Shown here piece by piece: positions 1-7,238 of a DNA stretch of 29,726 nucleotides (its first letter is position 1; every line of letters begins with the position of its first letter). The notes beneath the pieces are model-generated. The model was not told the DNA's origin, searched no databases, and was given only the letters and a program-made list of their open reading frames with translations. This DNA is from an uncultured Lachnospiraceae bacterium. Its GTDB lineage: Bacteria; Bacillota_A; Clostridia; Lachnospirales; Lachnospiraceae. The DNA is taken from contig CANOBT010000065.1 in the NCBI GenBank assembly GCA_947564305.1, forward strand, positions 1 to 29,726. Reading direction: 5' to 3'. The position numbers and the translations under genes were made by a program.

Positions 1-270
1 ATTATGGTTAAATTCTCAGCACTTCAAAGTGCCAAAATATCAGATTTTAAAGCCCCAAATGTCACAAAAGATGTCACAATGGATGCCACAATGGAAATTA
101 AAATATTAGCTTTGCTTAAAGACAATGCATCTATTACGACTACTGAAATGGCAAAACAACTATCTGTTAATAGAAGAACTATTCAGAGAGGCTTGGAAGT
201 ATTGAAAGGTAGAGGGATAGTAAAGCGTAAAGGAGGCAAAAGATACGGTTATTGGGAACTTCACGAATAG
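1..270 (+). CDS. C-terminal winged-helix end of a Fic-family protein (5' end outside window)
   Basis: The reading frame is open to the left edge, so this is probably only the 3' end of a longer gene. About 90 residues are visible. A linker with the phrase LQSAKISDFK and the repeated VTKDVT/MDAT segment is followed by a winged helix-turn-helix (roughly residues 30-85: ILALLKDN, TTTEMAKQLSVNRRTIQRGLEVL, then the wing GIVKRKGGKRYGYWEL). This linker plus wHTH is the usual tail of Fic/DOC-type AMP-transferases in gut Firmicutes, where it probably binds DNA or regulates the Fic domain. The catalytic Fic core is not in the window, so activity cannot be judged. It abuts a second, broken Fic remnant that carries its own tail. 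A stand-alone wHTH protein starting at the ATG at 4 is possible, but no ribosome binding site is visible. Confidence 0.6.
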   Translation: MMVKFSALQSAKISDFKAPNVTKDVTMDATMEIKILALLKDNASITTTEMAKQLSVNRRTIQRGLEVLKGRGIVKRKGGKRYGYWELHE

Positions 271-276
271 TTTTGA

Positions 277-764
277 ATACTCATCGTCCCATTACCAGAA
301 GGGAATACCAGAACGACAGCAGTTTTCATTGTCAAATACTTGAAAACATTCGGTTTTTCAATAGACAATGATGCTTTTGCGGACCATTCATGGTATTTTA
401 GAAATGCCCTTGTGCGGGCCAATTATAATAATCTGACACGGGGAATATATGCAACGACAGAATTTCTGGAACTCTTTTTTGAAAATCTGCTATTGGAAAC
501 AGAGCATGAATTGAAAAACAGATATTTGGTGATAGACAGTGTAAGTGAATTTCAAAGTGCCAAAATGGCACTTTGAATTGCACTTTAGAAGAAATGTCTG
601 TATTGAAGATTTTAAAAGAAAATCCTACAATAACGCAGAAAGAATTAGCGGCACACATAGAAAAATCCGAGAGGACCATCAAGCGGATTACGGTCAGCCT
701 GCAGGAGAAAGGGATTGTAAAACGGGAAAATGGAAAAAGAAATGGGAAATGGGTGGTTCTATAG
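277..764 (+). pseudogene. Broken Fic-family gene remnant (catalytic His lost, frameshift before wHTH)
   Basis: Frame 1 from about 277 reads VPLPEGNTRTTAVFIVKYL, which matches the Fic active-site motif HPFxEGNTR except that the motif His and Phe are replaced (VPL). It continues with the typical Fic C-terminal helices (DHSWYFRNALVRANYNN, IYATTEFLELFFENLLL, HELKNRYLVI) and stops at TGA 574-576 just after FQSAK. The tail resumes in frame 3 (NGTLNCTLEEMSVLKILKEN, then a wHTH with TQKELAAHIEKSERTIKRI and a GIVKRENGKRNGKW wing) and ends at TAG 762-764. Reading one base back at about position 564 would give an uninterrupted FQSAKNGTLNC linker, so a single-base deletion explains the break. The N-terminal part is missing because TGA 274-276 and the end of the preceding gene lie directly upstream. 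Clearly a fossil, unless the frameshift is an assembly error; even then the His is absent. Confidence 0.75.
553..575 (+). repeat. Perfect 10-bp inverted repeat at the Fic frameshift point
   Basis: CAAAGTGCCA at 553-562 and TGGCACTTTG at 566-575 form a perfect hairpin with an AAA loop. It sits exactly where the Fic remnant changes frame. The same phrase CAAAGTGCCAAAAT also occurs in the linker of the neighbouring Fic tail near 35-48, so it may simply be a recurring linker sequence. Confidence 0.6.
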
Positions 765-790
765 TGTGTAATCTAAAATTGGAAGAGCGT

Positions 791-1014
791 ATGCAGAATT
801 TCCCCGAATCAAAGGAAAAACTGGACGGATTCCGGGCGTTTGCATATTTGAACAGCGATTATCCATGGACAAAGCCTGCCTACCGGTTCTCTGGAGGCAC
901 CCTGCAGGATGTGTAGAAATACCTGTGTTTCCTGCCTGACAACGTGGGACGGATGGGATTTGAGAAAGGAGCCTCCGCAGAACAGATTTGGGAAGTGTAC
1001 TATGAAGTTGGATG
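791..1014 (+). pseudogene. Degenerate reading frame of unknown origin
   Basis: From ATG 791 a frame reads MQNFPESKEKLDGF ... YRFSGGTLQDV, meets TAG at 914-916, then continues in the same frame as KYLCFLPDNVGRMGFEKG ... AEQIWEVYYEVG to TGA 1012-1014. Composition on both sides of the stop looks protein-like (charged and aromatic residues, no low complexity), which suggests one small gene of about 74 codons with an in-frame stop. I do not recognise the family. There is no convincing ribosome binding site. It lies between the Fic remnants and the ATPase/TOPRIM pair and fits the decayed character of this stretch. It may also be chance open sequence. Confidence 0.25.
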
Positions 1015-1041
1015 AGATTTTAAAATATTGAAAAAATAAAT

Positions 1042-1120
1042 AGATAAAAAATATGTTTCTGATCGAAATAAAGCCTATATATGAATACAGATAAAAAATA
1101 ACTGGATATTTTATCGAAAT
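1042..1120 (+). repeat. Direct repeats upstream of the ATPase/TOPRIM operon
   Basis: The 12-mer AGATAAAAAATA occurs at 1042-1053 and again at 1089-1100. Each copy is followed by TCGAAAT (1063-1069 and 1114-1120), the second copy lying inside the promoter spacer. The stretch 1015-1165 is otherwise very AT-rich and non-coding. The arrangement could be an operator region controlling the downstream pair, or chance in AT-rich DNA. Confidence 0.4.
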
Positions 1121-1131
1121 TAGAATATAAT
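1103..1131 (+). promoter_or_regulatory. Candidate promoter of the ATPase/TOPRIM operon
   Basis: TGGATA (1103-1108, 4 of 6 matches to TTGACA), a 17-base spacer, and a perfect TATAAT (1126-1131). It lies about 40 bases upstream of the ATPase start and overlaps the second copy of the TCGAAAT direct repeat. Confidence 0.55.
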
Positions 1132-1171
1132 ATAGTGTAACTGAACATAAGGATTTAGTCGAGGAGTGGGA

Positions 1172-2665
1172 ATGATGAAAGAAAAATCACTTGTACGAAT
1201 TATAGAGACTACACTAGAAAATTTTAAAAATGTTTTGTATGGGAATATTCGTTATTTTAATCGCTCGAGCGTGGAAAGAAGTGCCAAAATTATTAGTGGT
1301 GATATTAATGGGGTTTATGGAGCAAATGGATCAGGCAAGACGGCGGTTATTGAATCACTTGATATGCTGCAACATATACTGAGTGGAGAAAGTGTTCCGT
1401 ACAGTGAATATGAAGGGATGTTTTCTGATAGCGAGGACATGCATCTTGGAACAGTTTTTTTTGTGGAAAATAGAAACGAACAGTTTAAGGTCGCATATGA
1501 TTTGAAATTAAGAAAAAATGAAGAAGAGAGGCATATACAAATACAATCAGAACGACTTCAATATTGGATGAAAGGAACAACATGGAAAGAGAAACATGAG
1601 TTTTCCTTTAGTAATCCTTTCTATGATTTAGATAATGTAATTGGAAATGAACAGGCCAAAGTAATATCTTCTAATATAAAATTTGCATCACAGATTAGAT
1701 ACTTTGGGGCGCTTCAGAATTTGGCAGTATTATGCGCACAGAAAAATTGTTCATTGTTCTTTAATAAACAATTTATTAAAGCTGTATATTCCGAAAATGG
1801 AAATGAAGAAGAACGCAAATTTTCAGTAATAGTAAAATCATTATTTGATTTTGCGCAAATGAGCTTTCAGGTGGTAAAAGTCAATCAATTAGGAGATAAT
1901 TACGCAAATCGAATTATTCCTGTGAATGTTCATACAGAGACAGAGAATGAAATTTTACAGGGGTGTATTCCTCTTTTGGTAAGCGGCAGTGGCGAATTCC
2001 CGGAGGCTATTTATCTTCGCTTGGTTAAAATCATAGATGCAATTAATATTGCATTAAAGGCAATCATTCCGAATTTGGAACTAGAGCTCCATAAAATTAG
2101 TGAAGAAATCAACAAAGATGGAATAAAAGTTGTTCAGGTAAAGGTGTTTTCAATCAGAGATGGAAAAGTATTTTCTACAAAATATGAATCCGCAGGGATT
2201 AAGCGAATAATTTCATTATTGAATTATCTGATTTCCGTATATAATGATTCTGCCATTTGTTTGGTTGTAGATGAACTTGATGCGGGAATTTTTGAATATC
2301 TTTTAGGCGAATTGATTGGTGAGCTTTCAGAGGGGGCAAAGGGACAACTGATTTTTACTTCGCACAATCTTCGTATTATGGAGAAATTAGACAAGAAAAA
2401 TATTATTTGCGCTACAATTAATCCCAATAATCGATATATATCACTTAAAGGGATTGAAAAAACTCATAATAGAAGAGATTTCTATATTCGTACATTGATT
2501 CTGGGGGGCCAGAATGAAAGAATATATGATGATACAGAGCTTCAAGACATAGGTTATGCATTTTCTAAAGCGGGGAATATAGACTGTGGGCAGGCAGACT
2601 CGGGTTTTTCAGCGGAGTTTCTTGAATTACTTAAGGAAAGCTCTTTAGAGCCAGAGAGGGGATGA
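1172..2665 (+). CDS. AAA/ABC-type ATPase, first gene of a putative defence pair
   Basis: A soluble protein of about 497 residues. It has a Walker A GANGSGKT at residues 50-57, preceded by the usual NGVY strand and followed by a helix AVIESLDML. A Walker B with catalytic Glu (CLVVDELDAG, D367/E368) and a switch-like FTSHN (His 398) follow. This is the SMC/RecF/OLD-like layout of phage-defence ATPases (AAA_15/AAA_21 type): a long helical middle region, then the C-terminal half of the ATPase head. The start at ATG 1172 (or 1175) is preferred over GTG 1166 because GAGGAG at 1161-1166 is correctly spaced. The TOPRIM gene starts 7 bases after the stop, so translation is probably coupled. By analogy with AriA/AriB of PARIS or GajA-type systems, I infer that the ATPase senses or scaffolds and the partner cleaves nucleic acid. 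No signal peptide or membrane segment is visible. The exact family is uncertain. Confidence 0.75.
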   Translation: MMKEKSLVRIIETTLENFKNVLYGNIRYFNRSSVERSAKIISGDINGVYGANGSGKTAVIESLDMLQHILSGESVPYSEYEGMFSDSEDMHLGTVFFVENRNEQFKVAYDLKLRKNEEERHIQIQSERLQYWMKGTTWKEKHEFSFSNPFYDLDNVIGNEQAKVISSNIKFASQIRYFGALQNLAVLCAQKNCSLFFNKQFIKAVYSENGNEEERKFSVIVKSLFDFAQMSFQVVKVNQLGDNYANRIIPVNVHTETENEILQGCIPLLVSGSGEFPEAIYLRLVKIIDAINIALKAIIPNLELELHKISEEINKDGIKVVQVKVFSIRDGKVFSTKYESAGIKRIISLLNYLISVYNDSAICLVVDELDAGIFEYLLGELIGELSEGAKGQLIFTSHNLRIMEKLDKKNIICATINPNNRYISLKGIEKTHNRRDFYIRTLILGGQNERIYDDTELQDIGYAFSKAGNIDCGQADSGFSAEFLELLKESSLEPERG

Positions 2666-2672
2666 ATGTATC

Positions 2673-3359
2673 TTGGATAAAGTTGTACTATTTATTGTAG
2701 AGGGTGCTACGGATAAGCGGGCTTTGGAGAGTATATTCCGAAAAATATATAGAAATAAAACAGTGCGTTTTGAGTTTACTCATGGTGATATCACTTCAGA
2801 TGAAATGATAAGTAAACAAAATGTGGAAGATGAAATCTATAAGTATGTAAAATCATATATGGATATTAACAAGATTAAGAAAAGTGATATCTGGCAGATT
2901 ATTCAAATATTTGATATGGATGGAGCTTATATCGACAATTCTAGGATTGTAGAAGGAGATACAAGAGAATTTTTCTATACAGAAAATGAAATATCTTGTA
3001 AAAATCCAGAAAAGATTCTATTGCGAAATGAGCATAAGAAGGGCCTTATGGATTATCTGCTTAGCCTGCAGGAAATAAAAGGGATATCTTATGAGGGATA
3101 TTATATGTCTTGTAATTTAGATCATGCACTGTACGGTTTGCTTAATTTGTCTGATGAGGAGAAGAAGAAACAATCAGATAATTTCTATTCTGCATTTTGG
3201 GAGCATCCAGAATTATTTCTTCCTTTTTTAGAAAAATATGTTGTCAATGGAGTACCGAAAAGTTTTCCTGCTTCATGGAGATACATAAGGGAGGATAACC
3301 ATTCTCTTAAGCGCCACACAAATTTGCATATCTATTTTTCAAAACATCCTGCATTGTAA
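2673..3359 (+). CDS. Small TOPRIM-domain protein, putative effector nuclease of the ATPase pair
   Basis: 228 residues. The N terminus VVLFIVEGATDK holds the TOPRIM-type Glu (E10), followed about 70 residues later by QIIQIFDMDG with the paired acidic residues D81 and D83. Together these are the expected metal-binding set of TOPRIM nucleases (OLD, DUF4435/AriB, RloB-like). The C-terminal half is helical, rich in aromatic and charged residues, and has no motif I can name. No in-frame ATG is available near the 5' end. TTG 2673 is used, with AGAGGGG at 2653-2659 as ribosome binding site, 13 bases upstream. The gene follows the ATPase by 7 bases, so the two almost certainly form one operon. As a stand-alone TOPRIM paired with an ATPase it resembles PARIS AriB in layout, but it is shorter and membership is not proven. 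It could also be an uncharacterised TOPRIM primase- or maturase-like protein. Confidence 0.65.
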   Translation: MDKVVLFIVEGATDKRALESIFRKIYRNKTVRFEFTHGDITSDEMISKQNVEDEIYKYVKSYMDINKIKKSDIWQIIQIFDMDGAYIDNSRIVEGDTREFFYTENEISCKNPEKILLRNEHKKGLMDYLLSLQEIKGISYEGYYMSCNLDHALYGLLNLSDEEKKKQSDNFYSAFWEHPELFLPFLEKYVVNGVPKSFPASWRYIREDNHSLKRHTNLHIYFSKHPAL

Positions 3360-3384
3360 AGGATTTGAAGGGCGGTGGTATCAT

Positions 3385-3762
3385 ATGGGGAATTATGTGA
3401 ATGTAGGAAATGCTGGATTTGCCGCAGCACTTAGAGAAACTTATGTAGATAAGACAGGACTGATTGCTTTCATTAACAGCACGTTAGGGACAAAGAGCAA
3501 GCTTACCTGTGTAAGCAGGCCGCGCCGATTTGGAAAATCTTACGCCGCCCAAATGTTGTGCACCTATTATGACAAGAGCTGTGATTCCAGTGAGTTATTA
3601 GAAATTATATATGAGCGTTTTTGCATTAAACTAAAACAGCCGTATTCATTTCGGCAGATAAAATTGAGAGTCTCGAAAGGCTCTCTTTTTTATTCCCGCA
3701 AAACAACGGACCAAGATGTACCTGCAGACATCTGCATCCGATTTCCACAGAATACAAAATAA
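3385..3762 (+). pseudogene. 3'-truncated AAA-ATPase-like gene (DUF1703/PD-(D/E)XK ATPase family)
   Basis: The first 70-75 residues match the start of the common gut-bacterial AAA-ATPase-like family: YVDKTGLIAFINSTLGTKSK, then VSRPRRFGKSYAAQML, in which the family's RRFGKS P-loop is intact, then YYDKSCDSSELL. The family is normally about 500-600 residues with a C-terminal PD-(D/E)XK nuclease-like domain. Here homology stops near base 3600 and the frame runs on through unrelated sequence to a stop at 3760-3762, 125 codons in all. An intrinsic terminator at 3666-3691 lies inside that run-on, which confirms it is not real coding sequence. The ATG at 3385 is only weakly preceded by a purine-rich stretch. 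It lies 25 bases after the TOPRIM gene, in the same direction. Most likely a deletion remnant in an accessory island. Confidence 0.75.
3666..3691 (+). terminator. Intrinsic terminator after the accessory region
   Basis: An 8-bp stem (GAGAGTCT with AGGCTCTC, one T-G pair), CGAA tetraloop and a run of six T. It should end transcription from the ATPase/TOPRIM operon and isolates it from the catabolic operon downstream. Confidence 0.8.
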
Positions 3763-3795
3763 GACAAAATAACTACATAAAGAACAAGATAAAGA

Positions 3796-3801
3796 TATAA
3801 T
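3796..3801 (+). promoter_or_regulatory. Candidate -10 element for the glycosidase operon
   Basis: TATAAT at 3796-3801, about 56 bases before the glycosidase ATG, in an AT-rich gap. The -35 position (3773-3778, CTACAT) matches poorly, so an activator may be needed. No clear catabolite-repression box was seen. Confidence 0.4.
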
Positions 3802-3857
3802 TTTCTGGGCACTTCTTTTAATATAAGTACAAACAAAGTTGAAAGGAAGAAACCGAT

Positions 3858-5078
3858 ATGTTTGGAAAAAGATTTTTCGGAGTAGGGGAGCCCTTAATCC
3901 AGCGAGAAAGAGAACAGGGGATTCCGGCGGACGCGTGCCTGGATTTGGTGGCTGGATTGGGATGCAATGCTTACCGGTCCTGGATGCATCTGACAGAGAT
4001 TTTGAAGGAACCGACCGTGCCGGACGAGGAGGCCGTCAAGCAGCATACAAGGCTTTTGAACCGCGCGAAGGAACTGGATATTGAAGTGACCGGAATGAGT
4101 CATGAGTGGTTTTTGCCGGAGGGATGCAAACAGAAAAAGGGACATGCCATGCCACCACGGGATTTGAGCGAAGGGAGCTTGTATATGCAGGCGCTTCATA
4201 TGCTGGAGGAATCCTGGTACACCATGGTAAGCTTGTTTCCGCAGGTTGACATTTGGGAAATCGGAAATGAATGGAACCTGAATGCGTTCCTGCATCCGGA
4301 CGGATTTTTGGATTCGGATATGTCACAGCCCTTTACGGCAGCGGAGAAATATGATATCTCGATTGATATGATGTATTTTGCGGCAAAAGGTGTTCGCCGG
4401 GCGAATCCAAAGGCAAAGGTCGCATCCTTTTCTCCGGCATTGTCTACACCGGGACTGGGCGGCGATATGCCGGAATTTTTACCGGTCATGTATGGGGTGG
4501 CCTGGACGTTGGACCAGATTTACAGCCGCATCAAATCCGGAAAGTATTGGTCCACGGATACAGATGATTATTTTGATATCGTAGCATGGCATCCATATGT
4601 ATTTACCACAAAAGAGGTGGAAAGTGACGCGGATTTGTTCTTAGATGTGGAAGAGCCGGATACACTGTGGAGAGACTTTAATATGGCAGCGTACAGGGTG
4701 ATGAAAAAATACGGGGATGGTGACAAGCAAGCAATCCTGACGGAAACCGGATTTACAGACTGCGGAAATCCGGACTGGGAGGAACGCTATGCAGGATATA
4801 ATAAGAAAATCCTGGAATATGCATCACAGATGCCGTTCGTTCGGACTTTACATAATTTCCGGCTCCTCAATGAGAACGGAATGCTGAAAAAAGCAGGCAT
4901 TGAGGAAAATCAGATTGGCGGGCTGACGGAGGTTTATTTCGGACTCTTTACGGACCCGGAGGAGGGATGCCAGCCGAGGAAGCGGGCTTTGGCAATCCAG
5001 GAAATGACGGGGAGCACGGCGGATTTGGCGGAGATTGGGAAGCAGACTGCGGCGAAGATGGGAAACATGAGTAAATAA
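3858..5078 (+). CDS. Clan GH-A-like glycoside hydrolase, intracellular
   Basis: 406 residues with no signal peptide. Two motifs fit a (beta/alpha)8 retaining glycosidase of clan A: DIWEIGNEWNLN, whose NE pair gives the acid/base E138, and AILTETGFTD, giving the likely nucleophile E296 at the end of a later strand. The spacing of about 158 residues and the intervening IVAWHPYVF strand are typical of the GH5/GH39/GH30 group; I cannot name the exact family. The protein begins MFGKRFFGVGEPLI, with GAAAGGAAG about 9 bases before the ATG. It heads a same-strand cluster with an esterase, a DUF3237 protein and a GPH symporter. It probably hydrolyses a glycoside or short oligosaccharide taken up by that transporter. 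The substrate cannot be read from the sequence. Confidence 0.7.
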   Translation: MFGKRFFGVGEPLIQREREQGIPADACLDLVAGLGCNAYRSWMHLTEILKEPTVPDEEAVKQHTRLLNRAKELDIEVTGMSHEWFLPEGCKQKKGHAMPPRDLSEGSLYMQALHMLEESWYTMVSLFPQVDIWEIGNEWNLNAFLHPDGFLDSDMSQPFTAAEKYDISIDMMYFAAKGVRRANPKAKVASFSPALSTPGLGGDMPEFLPVMYGVAWTLDQIYSRIKSGKYWSTDTDDYFDIVAWHPYVFTTKEVESDADLFLDVEEPDTLWRDFNMAAYRVMKKYGDGDKQAILTETGFTDCGNPDWEERYAGYNKKILEYASQMPFVRTLHNFRLLNENGMLKKAGIEENQIGGLTEVYFGLFTDPEEGCQPRKRALAIQEMTGSTADLAEIGKQTAAKMGNMSK

Positions 5079-5103
5079 AATTACAAAAATGGAGGAAAAT
5101 CAG

Positions 5104-6660
5104 ATGGAACATATTGTACAGACAACATCAGGAAAAGTACGCGGCTACGAAAGAGACCAGAGAATTGATTACCTTGGTATTCCTTATGCGGAGGCGCCGG
5201 TGGGAGAGCGCCGGTTTAAAAGGTCAGTGCCGAAGAAACCGTGGGAGGATGTATGGGATGCGAAGGAGTACGGTGCGGTTCCAATCCAGTTGAATGACGG
5301 AAAGGTGATGGGGGATGAGGATTGCCTGACCGTTAATGTACAGCGTCCGTTGGAAGGAGAAAACCTGCCGGTATTTGTATGGATTTACGGGGGAGGATAT
5401 AATACCGGATATTCCTCCGATGAGATGTATACGGGAGAAGCATTTGTCAAGGATGGGATTCTGTTTTTCTCATTTAATTACCGGACAAATGTATTAGGAT
5501 TTTACGATTTTACCACCTATCCGGGATGTGAGGATTTTGATTCAAACTGTGGACTGTCCGACCAGATTCTGGCGTTAAACTGGATTCATGACAATGTAGA
5601 GGCATTTGGCGGAGACCCCAATAATATTACCATTGGCGGCGAGTCAGCGGGCGGGGCAAGTGTGGTAAATATGCTGGCCAGTCCGGGAGTGAAGGGTACG
5701 TTCCAGAAGGCGATTATTGAGAGCGGCCTGCCAAACTGCATGATGACTCATCAGACCGCACGAGAGAATATCAACCTGTTTATGGAGGGAATGCGCTGGA
5801 CTGAAAAAGATTTGGTGAGACTGCGTGTGGAAGACCCGAGAATGTTTCTCTATGGAAATGAATATGTTGCAAAATACCATCAGTACAGAAATCCAGGGAT
5901 GTTCCTGCCGGGACCGGTTCAGGATGATTTGATGCCGGTGCGCCCGATTGATGCAATCCGTGAAGGTTCAGCAGAAGGGGTACGGGTTATCATCGGAACA
6001 AATATGCATGAAGGCACCATGTTTGTTCATCCGGAGGATACCGGATTTCCAAATAGCTGGACTATGATTTCGGAAATGTTGGAGAAAAACAAACATGCGG
6101 ACATGATTCCACGTATTGTGAGGTTTTATCATCCTTCCACAGATGACTCTTTTTCGGAATTTAAGGACTCTTCCACATCCATGGCTTCCGCGATTCCGCC
6201 ATTGACCGGAGATGCAAGACAGGCAGGCGGGGACCCGTTCATCCGCTTTGCTACGGATTATGCATTTGAGATGCCGGCTGTCAAAGTGGCGGAGGGACAG
6301 AGAAAGCATACGCCGGATGTTTGGATGTACCGCTATGAACTGGTCACGGAGGCAGGGATTAAGACCGGGTGGAAAGCGTCTCATGCCTTTGAGCTTCCGG
6401 CGGTATTCGATAAACCGAATCATCCGTTTACTCATTTTGCTTATGAAGGGGAATCGGAAGAGGTGTTCCGCAATATTGTAAATGACATGCATGGCGACTG
6501 GATAAACTTTATGAAAACAGGAGAGCCAAATGCGGACTGGCCCAGGTTTGAAGGCGCGGATTCACCGGTCCGTATCTATGACAGAGAAACCAGGACAGAG
6601 CAGCTTGACCGCAGACAGTTGATGAAGGTATGGGGAGATGCCCGGTTCTATGAGGATTGA
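5104..6660 (+). CDS. Type B carboxylesterase
   Basis: 518 residues of the carboxylesterase type B (para-nitrobenzyl/acyl esterase) family, alpha/beta-hydrolase fold. Visible marks: early YLGIPYAEAPVGERRF and DEDCLTVNV; the oxyanion-hole strand VWIYGGGYNTG; nucleophile elbow GGESAGG (S181); GTNMHEGTMF with acidic E303; and SHAFELPAVF with H427. The complete Ser-Glu-His triad suggests an active enzyme. No signal peptide, so cytoplasmic. The ATG at 5104 is chosen over the one at 5089 because GGAGGA lies at 5091-5096, inside the longer frame. It follows the glycosidase by 25 bases. With that neighbour it probably removes acyl or aryl-ester groups from an imported glycoside. Carbohydrate acetylesterase or feruloyl-type activity are both possible. 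Confidence 0.85.
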   Translation: MEHIVQTTSGKVRGYERDQRIDYLGIPYAEAPVGERRFKRSVPKKPWEDVWDAKEYGAVPIQLNDGKVMGDEDCLTVNVQRPLEGENLPVFVWIYGGGYNTGYSSDEMYTGEAFVKDGILFFSFNYRTNVLGFYDFTTYPGCEDFDSNCGLSDQILALNWIHDNVEAFGGDPNNITIGGESAGGASVVNMLASPGVKGTFQKAIIESGLPNCMMTHQTARENINLFMEGMRWTEKDLVRLRVEDPRMFLYGNEYVAKYHQYRNPGMFLPGPVQDDLMPVRPIDAIREGSAEGVRVIIGTNMHEGTMFVHPEDTGFPNSWTMISEMLEKNKHADMIPRIVRFYHPSTDDSFSEFKDSSTSMASAIPPLTGDARQAGGDPFIRFATDYAFEMPAVKVAEGQRKHTPDVWMYRYELVTEAGIKTGWKASHAFELPAVFDKPNHPFTHFAYEGESEEVFRNIVNDMHGDWINFMKTGEPNADWPRFEGADSPVRIYDRETRTEQLDRRQLMKVWGDARFYED

Positions 6661-6713
6661 GCGTTCCGAGAGACGAACCGAGAATTAAGAGTGATGTTTG
6701 AGGAGGAAAAGAG

Positions 6714-7145
6714 ATGGATAGAAAACCAATCATGAGAATTAAAATTGAAGCCAACGGACCCGCGCTCCATATGAAAGGAGAAAATGCAGAGGTGGATATG
6801 ATTCCCTTTAAGGGGCATGTGGAAAGCGAAATCTTTAATGGGATTGTGGAACCCTGCGGAGTGGATACTCAGGTTGTGAATGCGGCACATGTTCGTCATA
6901 TGTCCGCAAGATATATGCTGACAGGAACGGATTCGGCCGGAAAAGAGGCGCATATTTATGTAGAGAATAACGGTTGGTTCGACGATTTGACGAAAACAAT
7001 GCCTTTCCATACCGTTCCAACATTTTATACGGACAGCGAGGAACTGGCGCCATATCTTCACCGGAATCAGTTTGAGGGTGAGGGTGTGATGGAAGAAGAC
7101 GGGCTATGGATTTATTTTTATGAAATAGAGAAACTGGGACAATAA
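6714..7145 (+). CDS. DUF3237-family protein
   Basis: 143 residues matching DUF3237: an all-beta small protein with AEVDMIPFKGHVESEIFNG, the conserved GVDTQ segment, then ARYMLTGTDSAGKEAHIYVENNG and the late TDSEELAPYLHRNQFEGEG. The family has no settled biochemical role that I know of; members often sit beside esterases and aromatic or acyl-degradation genes, as here. AGGAGG at 6701-6706, seven bases before the ATG, is strong. It lies 53 bases after the esterase and before the transporter in the same direction, so it probably helps degrade or bind the same substrate. No signal peptide or cofactor motif was seen. Confidence 0.8.
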   Translation: MDRKPIMRIKIEANGPALHMKGENAEVDMIPFKGHVESEIFNGIVEPCGVDTQVVNAAHVRHMSARYMLTGTDSAGKEAHIYVENNGWFDDLTKTMPFHTVPTFYTDSEELAPYLHRNQFEGEGVMEEDGLWIYFYEIEKLGQ

Positions 7146-7238
7146 AAGGATAAAAAGTACAAAATGGCGATATAAAATAAAAGCGTCATCGCGTATCATA
7201 TAATCAAACAAAAACAGTATCTACTAAGGAGGAGAGTT

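Noticed and set aside
545..790. Frame 2 open frame through the Fic tail
   Set aside because: It is the wrong frame across the Fic linker and wHTH. Only the part from 791 on looks possibly real and is listed separately.
5968..6492. Antisense open frame of 174 codons over the carboxylesterase
   Set aside because: Overlaps the catalytic part of a well-conserved esterase; no start signal and no recognisable motif.
7199..7204. TATAAT just before the symporter as a separate promoter
   Set aside because: No acceptable -35 at 16-18 bases; treated as chance in AT-rich DNA.
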